In this document: piece by piece, positions 36,008-44,633 of the stretch
Layout of the letters: each line of letters opens with the position of its first letter
Position numbering within the stretch: the stretch's first letter is position 1
From: Helicobacteraceae bacterium
Lineage (GTDB): Bacteria; Campylobacterota; Campylobacteria; Campylobacterales; Helicobacteraceae
Length of the DNA stretch: 56,263 nucleotides
Direction of reading: 5' to 3'
Assembly: GCA_017508245.1 (NCBI GenBank)
Contig: JAFVZI010000008.1
Location: 1-56,263 of the forward strand
The notes under the pieces: model-generated
Databases searched by the model: none
The model's input: only the letters and a program-made list of their open reading frames with translations
What the model was told of the DNA's origin: nothing
Translations under genes and position numbers: made by a program

Positions 36008-37594
36008 CTAACAATCATCGCTAATATAAATTATAAAATACTTACTCTCAATTCTTTTAAATCCAAAATCTTGCATTTTGGAGATTGTATCCAAGCTTTT
36101 TAACAAAAATTCATCATTTGGATTTTTAATTTTACTTTTATCAAACCACATAGAATCTTTGTTTAAAATGACAATATTTGCATTTGAAAAATATTTTAGA
36201 TTCTTTGAATTTGATTTTTTTAAAAATTCTTCTTCTATAAAGAAATCAGGCTCGATTCTGCCAAATATCTGAAAAATATTTTTTGAAGTAATGCCAAGTT
36301 TGTTATATTCAAAGCTAGGGTTATCAGTCAGGATATTTATATCTTTTTTACATTGACTAAGTTGTGGAGAAAGTGTGGAGATTAAATCATTGCTTTTAAG
36401 TTTCGCTAAACTTAAATCTATATTATATTTATCAAATGCCTCTAAATATGATTTATTTAGTGCTACCCCCCCCATTTGAAGCAAAAGCATAAGTGCCAAT
36501 AATTTCTTAGAATGGAATCTAATAAAAAATGGAATAAAGGCCAAAACACACAAATAAATACTGCTTACATAATATCCGCTCCAAGTTTTATTTACAAAGA
36601 AAAATAAATAAAATAAGCTAATTAGCATTGAACAAATCACTGGGAAAAATATATCCAAATTTTTATCTTTACTCTTAAAAAATTGATACAAGAAAAATAA
36701 GCAAAATACGATAATTGTAATAAATAATACTATCTCAAAATAATAAAAATCAATCACATCAAATATCTTATCACTCAAGCTCACATCAATATAGCTTCCG
36801 TGATTTGTAGCATTACTTTGCATATTATGCACAAATAACCACCACCAAGCACCAAAACCTCGTGAGTGAAGTATATATGGATTTGTGATGACAAATATCG
36901 CAACAATTGCCAAAGTGCTAAAGATTCCATATTTTAAGATAAATTTAAAATTAGATATATTTGGTTGTCTTAAAAATACAACGCCAATGTATAGATAAAT
37001 AAGTGGTAAAAACATAATAGCCTGAATTTTTGCAGCCCCAACACTTAATCCAAAAAATAAAACACCAAAATAAAAATTTTTATTAAATACAAAATTGTCT
37101 TTTATTAAAAAATAGCAACTTACAAGAAGCAACAATGCCTGAAAAACATTTGGCTTAAAAACATATCCTTCTATGTAGAATCCAGACATAAAAATTACAA
37201 GAAAAACTATTCCATAAGAATAAAAATAGTCCAAAAACAATCTTGCAATCTTAAAAATCATAAATAAACAAAGCACGCTAAATACACCGCTTAAAAGTCT
37301 CGGCATAAATATGACCATATGTGTATCGCCTATCATATGAAATGGTGCTACTACAGCGAGATTTAGCAAATGCCATACAAACCCATATACATAAGAATCA
37401 AAACGAAATAAATCTTCAATATTAAAATTCAAGATTCCTTCATACATTCTAAGCAAGCTATGATATTGCATAAATTCATCGCCATTTGTATATGCTAAAA
37501 ATTCCAAATCCAAATATCTATAGTCCATATATGCAAACACTGCCAATAAAACAAGCATAATCACATATATAAAATTGTCTTTTGCAATACTCAT
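36008..37594 (-). CDS. GT-C (PMT/ArnT-like) membrane glycosyltransferase, phase-variable, ON
   Basis: 528 residues from the ATG at 37594, preceded by AGGAG; an earlier upstream start has no such site. Around 11-12 membrane helices followed by a soluble C-terminal domain of about 130 residues, a layout of PMT/ArnT-type enzymes that use lipid-linked sugars. The acidic motif in the first external loop is TNGDEFMQYHSLLRMY, a typical D-E. Eight C on the plus strand at 36466-36473 fall in the last third; the frame is intact with eight, while seven or nine lead to a stop within six codons. Lies between an RdxA-like gene and metE. Probably decorates a surface polysaccharide or lipid A; the acceptor is unknown. 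Confidence 0.8.
   Translation of the reverse strand: MSIAKDNFIYVIMLVLLAVFAYMDYRYLDLEFLAYTNGDEFMQYHSLLRMYEGILNFNIEDLFRFDSYVYGFVWHLLNLAVVAPFHMIGDTHMVIFMPRLLSGVFSVLCLFMIFKIARLFLDYFYSYGIVFLVIFMSGFYIEGYVFKPNVFQALLLLVSCYFLIKDNFVFNKNFYFGVLFFGLSVGAAKIQAIMFLPLIYLYIGVVFLRQPNISNFKFILKYGIFSTLAIVAIFVITNPYILHSRGFGAWWWLFVHNMQSNATNHGSYIDVSLSDKIFDVIDFYYFEIVLFITIIVFCLFFLYQFFKSKDKNLDIFFPVICSMLISLFYLFFFVNKTWSGYYVSSIYLCVLAFIPFFIRFHSKKLLALMLLLQMGGVALNKSYLEAFDKYNIDLSLAKLKSNDLISTLSPQLSQCKKDINILTDNPSFEYNKLGITSKNIFQIFGRIEPDFFIEEEFLKKSNSKNLKYFSNANIVILNKDSMWFDKSKIKNPNDEFLLKSLDTISKMQDFGFKRIESKYFIIYISDDC
36466..36473 (-). repeat. poly-G tract (8 G on the minus strand) in the GT-C gene
   Basis: Eight C on the plus strand, read as QMGGVALN in the gene. 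Slips of one base in either direction give TAG at once (seven) or TAA after four codons (nine). Confidence 0.9.
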
Positions 37595-37748
37595 ATTTCT
37601 CCTTTTATTCAAAATAAAAAAAAATATAGTAGCCTCAATCATAAACAAAAGCAAATCAAAACTTTGATTTTCTCACAAAAAAACAAAAATATATATTGTA
37701 TTTAATTATTTTATGCAATAATTATAGAAATTTTTATAAGGATTTAGT

Positions 37749-40022
37749 ATGAGCAGTATTTTGGGATTCCCACGAATTGGCAAAAATAGAGAGTTAAAAA
37801 AAGCATTAGAGAGTTTTTGGAATGATAAATGTAGCCAAAAAGACTTGGAAAATACAGCAAAAGAATTGAGGGCAAAACACTGGGAGGCACAGAAAAATCT
37901 TGATTTTGTTTGCGTCAATGATTTTAGTTATTATGACAATGTGTTAGATTTAGCATATGCACTAAATGCAAAGCCAAAGCGATTTAGAGATTTAAGCGGA
38001 CTTGAAGGCTATTTTGCGATGGCTAGAGGAAATAAAAATAATGTAGCTTGCGAGATGACAAAATGGTTTAATACAAACTATCACTATGTCGTGCCAGAAT
38101 TAAGCATAGATGATGAATATAAAGCGGATGTAAGTTCTATAAAAATGCAATACGATGAGGCAAAAGCCTTAGGTTACAATCCAAAAATAAGCTTGATAGG
38201 ATTGTTTAGCTTTTTTGCATTAAGCAAAGTTGTAGATGGAGATAAAAAAGATATTTTCAAAAAGCTAAAAAGTGCATATTTAGACCTTATTGATGAAATA
38301 GCAAAGCTAGATTCTAATGTTGTGATAGAATTTAGCGAGCCTATTTTTGCAACAGGGCTAAATAGTGATAATTTCAAAGATTTAAAATGTATATATGATA
38401 GAAATGTGATTGAGTGTATTTATAATTCGATTGCAAAAAAAGGTATAAAGGCGATTGTAAGCACATTTTTTGAACATAGCAATGAATTTAGTGAGATTTT
38501 GCTAAAGAGTGATATTTATGGAATAGGACTTGATTTTGTATATGGAGAAAAAAATAAAAATATTTTAGAATCTATTGCAAAAAGCAACAAAATTCTATAT
38601 GCGGGGGTGATTGATGGGAGAAATATCTGGGTTGCAAACCTAGAAGAAAAACTAAGATTCCTAGAATCTATAAGCAAAATAGTGCCAAAAAATAGGATTG
38701 TCATCACTTCCTCTTGCTCACTTCTTCACGTGCCTTTTAGCAAAGATGATGAAGACAAAATGGATAAATCAATATTATCTTGGCTAAGTTTTGCAGTCGA
38801 AAAAATAAAAGAACTCGAGGTTTTAGATAAGGCATTTAAAGGTGATTTAGATTCTTATACTCAAGATTTTTTGCAATCAAACAAAGCTATCAATGATAAT
38901 CGCAAAAACTCTACTAAAACAAATAATAAAAATATTCGCCAAAGAGTTGAAAACTATAAAATTACACAGCGAGAAGAGCCATTTGAAACGAGAATTAAGA
39001 TTCAAAAAGAAAACTTTAATTTTCCAATATTGCCTACGACAACAATCGGTTCATTTCCACAAACAAGCGAGATTCGAGCCTTAAGGCAGAATCTAAAAAA
39101 AGGCTTAATCTCACAAGAAAAATACAATGAAGGCATCAAAGAATACATAAGAGATTGCATAAGATTCCAAGAAGAAGCTGGATTGGATGTTTTGGTGCAT
39201 GGTGAGCCAGAAAGAAATGATATGGTTGAATATTTTGGCGAGCAACTAGAAGGTTTTGCATTTAGCAAAAATGCGTGGGTGCAAAGTTATGGAAGCAGAT
39301 GTGTAAAGCCACCAATCATTTATGGTGATGTTGAGAGAAAAAATCCTATGACAATTGAGTGGATAACATACGCTCAAAGCCTAAGTAAAAAGATAGTAAA
39401 AGGAATGCTTACAGGTCCAGTTACGATACTAAATTGGAGTTTTGTGAGGGACGACTTAGCCAGAAAAGATGTGTGTAAGCAAATCGCAATAAGCATTGCT
39501 GATGAAATCAATGACTTACAAAATGCAAATATAAAAATCATTCAAGTTGATGAAGCAGCATTTAAAGAAGGTTATCCGCTAAGGGCTGAAAATATCAAAG
39601 AATATGAGACTTGGGCACTTTTTTGCTTTAAAATTTCAACTGCCATTGCAAAATCACAAACACAAATTCACACACATATGTGCTATAGTGATTTCAATGA
39701 TATTATAAAAACAATAGAAGCACTTGATGCGGATGTAATTAGCATTGAGACTGCAAGAAGTGGAAATAAACTATTAAAAGTATTCAAACAAGTAGGATAC
39801 AAAAATGAAGTAGGACCAGGCGTATATGACATACATAGCCCTAGGATTCCAAGTGTAGAAGAGCTAACAAAACAAATTAAAGCCTTGCTTGAAGTATTGC
39901 CAAAAGAACAATTATGGATAAATCCAGATTGTGGGTTAAAAACAAGAAAATGGGAAGAAGTAAATCCGAGCCTAAAAAATATAGTCATTGCAGTAAAAAA
40001 TGTGAGAGAGGACTTAGCATAA
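37749..40022 (+). CDS. metE: cobalamin-independent methionine synthase
   Basis: 757 residues. Transfers methyl from methyl-tetrahydrofolate triglutamate to homocysteine. The N-terminal half starts SSILGFPRIGKNRELKKALE, diagnostic for MetE. The C-terminal catalytic half has TIGSFPQTSEIRALR, HGEPERNDMVEYFGEQ and the zinc-ligand region HTHMCYSDFND; the third zinc cysteine is in NPDCGLKTR. AAGGA 6 nt before the ATG. metF follows after 28 bp. I see no SAM or cobalamin riboswitch in the 94-bp leader. Confidence 0.97.
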   Translation: MSSILGFPRIGKNRELKKALESFWNDKCSQKDLENTAKELRAKHWEAQKNLDFVCVNDFSYYDNVLDLAYALNAKPKRFRDLSGLEGYFAMARGNKNNVACEMTKWFNTNYHYVVPELSIDDEYKADVSSIKMQYDEAKALGYNPKISLIGLFSFFALSKVVDGDKKDIFKKLKSAYLDLIDEIAKLDSNVVIEFSEPIFATGLNSDNFKDLKCIYDRNVIECIYNSIAKKGIKAIVSTFFEHSNEFSEILLKSDIYGIGLDFVYGEKNKNILESIAKSNKILYAGVIDGRNIWVANLEEKLRFLESISKIVPKNRIVITSSCSLLHVPFSKDDEDKMDKSILSWLSFAVEKIKELEVLDKAFKGDLDSYTQDFLQSNKAINDNRKNSTKTNNKNIRQRVENYKITQREEPFETRIKIQKENFNFPILPTTTIGSFPQTSEIRALRQNLKKGLISQEKYNEGIKEYIRDCIRFQEEAGLDVLVHGEPERNDMVEYFGEQLEGFAFSKNAWVQSYGSRCVKPPIIYGDVERKNPMTIEWITYAQSLSKKIVKGMLTGPVTILNWSFVRDDLARKDVCKQIAISIADEINDLQNANIKIIQVDEAAFKEGYPLRAENIKEYETWALFCFKISTAIAKSQTQIHTHMCYSDFNDIIKTIEALDADVISIETARSGNKLLKVFKQVGYKNEVGPGVYDIHSPRIPSVEELTKQIKALLEVLPKEQLWINPDCGLKTRKWEEVNPSLKNIVIAVKNVREDLA

Positions 40023-40050
40023 GGTTTTGGAGTGTAAAAGCGAGGTTAAT

Positions 40051-40956
40051 ATGTTTGAAAATATAGAATCTATTGTAGAAAAAATTCATTCTACATCACC
40101 ATTTTTTAGCCTAGAAATCAATCCGAAACTGAGTGCTAAAATAAAAGATGAAAACATAGATGAACTAAAATCATTCGATAAAATTGATGCGTTTGTCGTT
40201 ACAGATTCTCCACTTGCTAGATTCAAACCGTCTTCAATTTTAAGCTCTATAAAACTACAAAACATATTACAAAAACCCATAATTTGCACACTATCAATGA
40301 GAGATAGAAATTCAATCGCTCTATGTGGTGACATACTAGCTGCAAATGAATTGGGGCTTAGGCTGTTTCTTGCACTTACGGGCGATAGTATAAAAAATGG
40401 TGATTGTGGTAGCACAAAGGGCGTATTTGAGAGCAATTCCAGCAAACTTGCAACAATAATAGATGATTTAAATAATGGCATAGCAATAAATAAAAAACCT
40501 TTGATAGAAAAAGTGCAGAGGATTTATCATTTCGCAGTCATCAATTCATACTCAAATAACCAACAGTCGATAAAAAATAAGATTTTAAAAAAGATAAGTA
40601 GCAATAATATAAGTGCGTTATACTCGCAACCTATATATTCCAAAGATAGAGCAGAATTTTTACTATCTAGTATAAATGAAGCGAATACAAGTTTTGGCAC
40701 AAATACTGCCCTTGTACTTGGATTTTTTGCGGTTACTAGCTATAAAACAGCAATTTTTTTGAGAGATAAATTACCCGGAGTTTATATTCCAGATAAATGG
40801 ATAGAATCTCTTTATATAGCATCACAAAAAGGGATAGAAGAAGAACAAAAAGTAGGGCTGGAACTATCACTAAAATTATTTGATGATTTAAAAAAAGTGC
40901 ATAATAAATTTCATCTAATGGGCAGAAAGCCTAGTATTTTTAGGGCATTTCATTAA
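40051..40956 (+). CDS. metF: methylenetetrahydrofolate reductase, divergent
   Basis: 301 residues, TIM-barrel size expected for MetF. FFSLEINPKLSAKIKDE at the N-terminus matches the FEFFPP-like opening, with Glu in SLEINP; LFLALTGDSIKNGDCG matches the flavin-binding LxLxGD motif; SALYSQPIYS corresponds to the TQ/QP motif. More diverged than most, but the position 28 bp behind metE supports the assignment. ATG at 40051 chosen for the AGG 8 nt before it; an upstream TTG start at 40027 is weaker. Confidence 0.82.
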   Translation: MFENIESIVEKIHSTSPFFSLEINPKLSAKIKDENIDELKSFDKIDAFVVTDSPLARFKPSSILSSIKLQNILQKPIICTLSMRDRNSIALCGDILAANELGLRLFLALTGDSIKNGDCGSTKGVFESNSSKLATIIDDLNNGIAINKKPLIEKVQRIYHFAVINSYSNNQQSIKNKILKKISSNNISALYSQPIYSKDRAEFLLSSINEANTSFGTNTALVLGFFAVTSYKTAIFLRDKLPGVYIPDKWIESLYIASQKGIEEEQKVGLELSLKLFDDLKKVHNKFHLMGRKPSIFRAFH

Positions 40957-42185
40957 AATTCATAATGCTGCAATTTTGAGCTTATAAGATTGATTATAAA
41001 TTTTTGAATTCAAATGCGACAAATATATTTTTATCCTAAAAATACAGTAAAAACATCACAAAAGCCTCTTATTTTGGCTTTTTATCTTTATCCACTTTTT
41101 GCTGTATTTACAATAGATTCTATTATCAATGACAAATACTCCTAGTATTAAGCTATGCTTTTATGGTGCTATTATGAGATAGATACTTTGAGATACAGGT
41201 TGATACTTTTTATTTTTGCTAGAATCTATACAAAACTAACCAAAGAAAAAGCCTGCCAATCGCTACTTGTGAAATACTCTCGTGTAAAATTGTAGATTTT
41301 TTAGCTTCATTTTCCTATATTTTTTCATTTTTTAGCTTCTATCATTTGGATTGTGGTTATATTTCTTATCATTAGAGTCTAATATTGGGATAGTAAACTT
41401 TGCTTAGCTTTTTATCCTTGTAGCTTTCAACCTGATATTTATAAAGAAAATGATATTTTTGTATTTTGTCTAAATAAGGGTATAAATAAATGATAAATAT
41501 AGGTTTCTAAGTTGTAGGCTCATAATTATGGAGTTTATTCGATCATTATAATTTAGATATAAATTTTATATATTCTATCAATCCGCCCTACTTTTGCTCT
41601 TTAAAAACACTCTTACAATAACCAAAGCTATATTAATATCAGTGCTTACCGCCTGATACAGCAAACTCATTATCCTCTATATATAGTAGTTTCTTGCCAA
41701 AGCATATCTTGATTTATTCTTCAATCATCTAAAGGCTTTTTATTTCATTGCTTTTTGTTATCAAGAAAATTTATTTTTACCAAAAGTGTAGTTACATCGC
41801 AAGCATTTAAAATAATTTTAGATTCTAAGACTAAAAGCAGCAACAAACTCATCATCTTCTATCAAAAAGCTCTCGTGCTTATCCAGCCAATAAGAAAAAA
41901 CATATTTTCTTTACAATAGCTCAAATCACTTTACATTCTCACAATTCTTAGTATTTTTATAATACCTCTTTTATATAGATGATTGCTATATATATTTGCT
42001 TTACAAAAATTTCAACAATACCAAAATCTAGCAAAAATCATCAAAAAATTAGATCATTGTGTAGCATTTATTTGGTAAATTTGCTACAACAAACTATAAA
42101 GATAAACTTAAATTTTAAAATCAAACTAATCCTTAGCGTAAGCAAAACTTGCTAGAATCCAAAAATCTCTATTTTAAGGATTTTT
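40957..42185. other. 1.2-kb gap with decayed coding relics
   Basis: No intact gene. On the minus strand, protein-like pieces appear between stops: YWLDKHESFLIEDDEFVAAF (about 41830-41900), ICFGKKLLYIEDNEFAVSGG (about 41650-41705) and a piece reading FTIPILDSNDKKYNHNP (about 41345-41400). Two of them share the pattern LLYIEDNEF / SFLIEDDEF. This fits a dead gene, or two related ones, of unknown family. The octamer AGATTCTA/TAGAATCT occurs three times (41115, 41220, 41820). The end carries the ilvD leader with AAGGA. No RNA gene was seen. Confidence 0.45.
41060..41083 (+). terminator. terminator downstream of metE-metF
   Basis: AAAAGCC (41060-41066) pairs with GGCTTTT (41076-41082) around a 9-nt loop, then T. 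It lies about 100 bp after the metF stop. Confidence 0.55.
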
Positions 42186-43904
42186 ATGCGAAGCGACATC
42201 ATAAAAAAGGGTTATCAAAAAGCCCCTCATAGAAGTTTATTAAGGGCGACAGGGCTAAAAGATGAAGATTTTTCCAAACCCTTTATCGGCGTGGCAAACA
42301 GCTATATTGACATTATTCCGGGGCATTTCTTTTTAAATAAATATAGCGAGATCATCAAAGATGAAATTAGAAAATCTGGTGGAATCCCATTTGAATTTAA
42401 TACTATTGGGATAGATGATGGCATTGCTATGGGACATAGTGGTATGCTTTATTCGCTTCCTAGTCGCGAACTCATCGCTGATTGTATAGAATCCGTGATG
42501 AACGCCCACGCCTTAGATGCGATGATATGTATTCCAAACTGTGATAAAATCGTGCCAGGTATGATTATGGGTGCGTTGCGTGTAAATGTACCAGCTATTT
42601 TTGTAAGTGGCGGTCCTATGTTAGCTGGAAGGTTAGATGATGGCACTATACTGGATTTAAACTCCGCATTTGAAGCAGTTGGTGCATATGCAAGTGGAAA
42701 AATTGACGATAAGAAACTATATGAAATAGAATGCAATGCTTGTCCTAGCGGTGGGAGTTGTAGTGGAATGTTTACTGCTAATTCTATGAATACACTTTGT
42801 GAAGCTATGGGTATAGCACTTAGTGGCAATGGCACTATTCCAGCCCTCACAAAAGAAAGAGAAGAGTTATTAAGAGCTGCGGCAAGAAGAATCGTAGAAA
42901 TAGCAAAAGATGAAAATAAAAGTGAAAAATTTAAATTTAGAAACATATTAAACAAAGAAGCTATACACAACGCATTTGTAGTAGATATGGCTATGGGTGG
43001 TAGCACAAATACCGTGCTTCATATGCTGGCAATAGCAAAAGAAGCAGAAGTTGATTTTGATTTAAAAAACATCAATGAAATAGCAAAAAATGTCGCTCAT
43101 ATTGCTAAAATCGCTCCTGCAATAAGCACAATACATATGGAAGATATAAACAAAGCTGGTGGTGTTAATGCCGTGATGAATGAAGTAAGCAAAAGAAATA
43201 CAAAAACACTATACCTTGAAAATCTTACTATCACAGGGGAAAGTTTGGGAGAGAGAATAAAAGAATCTAAAATAATAGATTCTAATATCATTCATCATAA
43301 TAGTGATGCTTATTCGCAAGTGGGTGGACTTAAAATCCTCTTTGGGAATCTTTGCGAGCAAGGAGCGGTGCTGAAAGTCGCTGCAGTGGCAGAATCTATG
43401 AAAGAATTTAAGGGCAAAGCGATTTGTTTTAACTCTCAAGATGAAGCGATTAAAGGTATCGCAGGAGGTAAGGTAAAAAGTGGCAATGTCGTGGTTATCC
43501 GCTATGAAGGACCAAAAGGGGGTCCGGGAATGCAAGAAATGCTAAGCCCAACCAGCCTTATTATGGGAATGGGATTGGGTGAGAGTGTGGCACTTATCAC
43601 CGATGGACGCTTTAGCGGGGCTACTCGCGGGGCGTGTATCGGGCATATCAGCCCAGAGGCAGCTGAAGGGGGCTTGATAGCGTTGATAGAAGATGGTGAT
43701 GAGATAGAGATTTCTGTTTCACGCGGAGAGCTAAATTTGCTTGTGGATTCTAAGATTCTAGAATCTAGGCGGGCAAAATGGCTAGAGCAAGGCATAGCAA
43801 AGCAAATTATGCAGAATAAAAACATCACAAGCAAATGGCTCAAACGCTACTCTTTGCTTGTCAGTAACGCCGCAAATGGTGCCGTGCTAAAGACGGAGCT
43901 ATGA
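42186..43904 (+). CDS. ilvD: dihydroxy-acid dehydratase
   Basis: 572 residues. Iron-sulfur enzyme of branched-chain amino acid synthesis. Cluster cysteines: [10 protein letters not shown] (Cys about 119) and [19 protein letters not shown] (residues near 183-201). C-terminal [12 protein letters not shown] and [13 protein letters not shown] are family hallmarks. The length favours IlvD over the longer Edd. AAGGA lies before the ATG. It is separated from ilvA by 17 kb and borders the accessory island on its right side. Confidence 0.96.
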   Translation: MRSDIIKKGYQKAPHRSLLRATGLKDEDFSKPFIGVANSYIDIIPGHFFLNKYSEIIKDEIRKSGGIPFEFNTIGIDDGIAMGHSGMLYSLPSRELIADCIESVMNAHALDAMICIPNCDKIVPGMIMGALRVNVPAIFVSGGPMLAGRLDDGTILDLNSAFEAVGAYASGKIDDKKLYEIECNACPSGGSCSGMFTANSMNTLCEAMGIALSGNGTIPALTKEREELLRAAARRIVEIAKDENKSEKFKFRNILNKEAIHNAFVVDMAMGGSTNTVLHMLAIAKEAEVDFDLKNINEIAKNVAHIAKIAPAISTIHMEDINKAGGVNAVMNEVSKRNTKTLYLENLTITGESLGERIKESKIIDSNIIHHNSDAYSQVGGLKILFGNLCEQGAVLKVAAVAESMKEFKGKAICFNSQDEAIKGIAGGKVKSGNVVVIRYEGPKGGPGMQEMLSPTSLIMGMGLGESVALITDGRFSGATRGACIGHISPEAAEGGLIALIEDGDEIEISVSRGELNLLVDSKILESRRAKWLEQGIAKQIMQNKNITSKWLKRYSLLVSNAANGAVLKTEL

Positions 43905-43945
43905 GAAATTAAATTGCTCAACTTTCTAAATTAAGGAGCACAACA

Positions 43946-44579
43946 ATGACACAACAAGAAAAATTAAAAATTATTGGAATGCAGTGGATATAAATTTAAA
44001 CAAGGTGGGGGCATTGGGGAGTGGATTTATAATAAGATAGATTTCAAGCAAAATACAGAATCTAAGCGAAATTTTGGATTCCCAAACTTTACAATTTATA
44101 GAGATTCTAATCATACAGCTATGGAATCCACCCAAGCTCTTGCCCCCATAAATGCAAAACAGCGATATTGGAAGACACCAAGTAGCTTTCCTCTCTGCCC
44201 TACAGCACCAAGCGAAATGCCCTTAGAGGATTATGCCAAAGCTTTGAAAAATGGAGAAATATTTTCACAAAATGAGTATGGCAAATCGGTGATTATAGAA
44301 TCTGCCTTAGTATCAGAGAATACTACACAAGAAAGTGAAATGCGAAATAACCAAACACAAGACAAAGAAAATTCAAGTCAAAGGGCAATTATTATCTTAT
44401 CCAAGTTTGAACCAGAGGGCGTTAAGCACTATGCCTTAGCTAAAGTAACTTTTGAGAATAATTCCTTTATCCATACAGCTTTAGGGACATTTTTTACTAT
44501 CGAGGGTGGTTATAAATATTTTACACTAGCACAAGGGCTAGAGTGGAGCGGTGGGGATACTTTTGATGATTATTGTTGA
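43946..44579 (+). CDS. unrecognised protein, apparently frameshifted near its start
   Basis: The ATG at 43946 has a perfect AAGGAG 7 nt before it but its frame (MTQQEKLKIIGMQWI) ends after 15 codons at TAA. A second frame then runs from about 43974 to 44579 (about 200 residues), whose only early start is a TTG without ribosome-binding site. Removing one base after the ATG at 43979-43981 would join MTQQEKLKIIGM to SGYKFKQGGGIGEW, so one base has probably been gained in a once single frame, or it is a sequencing error. The product is soluble, polar and contains FGFPNFTIYRDSNH, QRYWKTPSSFPLCP and a C-terminal YFTLAQGLEWSGGD. I do not recognise a family. It precedes the GmrSD gene by 54 bp. Confidence 0.6.
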
Positions 44580-44633
44580 TTGCAAGAGAATCTGTTATGG
44601 TATCCTAATTTTAGAACTATATAAGGAGAATAT

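Noticed and set aside
37655-37748. SAM or other methionine riboswitch before metE
   Set aside because: The leader is only 94 bp, very AT-rich and has no conserved riboswitch core or terminator hairpin.
42449-43006. 185-residue minus-strand frame opposite ilvD
   Set aside because: Antisense shadow of a conserved enzyme; no start signal and no family resemblance.
44000-44024. G-rich stretch in the unknown gene ahead of the GmrSD-like gene as a phase-variation tract
   Set aside because: The longest run is five G, too short for efficient slippage, and it does not coincide with the frame break near 43980.
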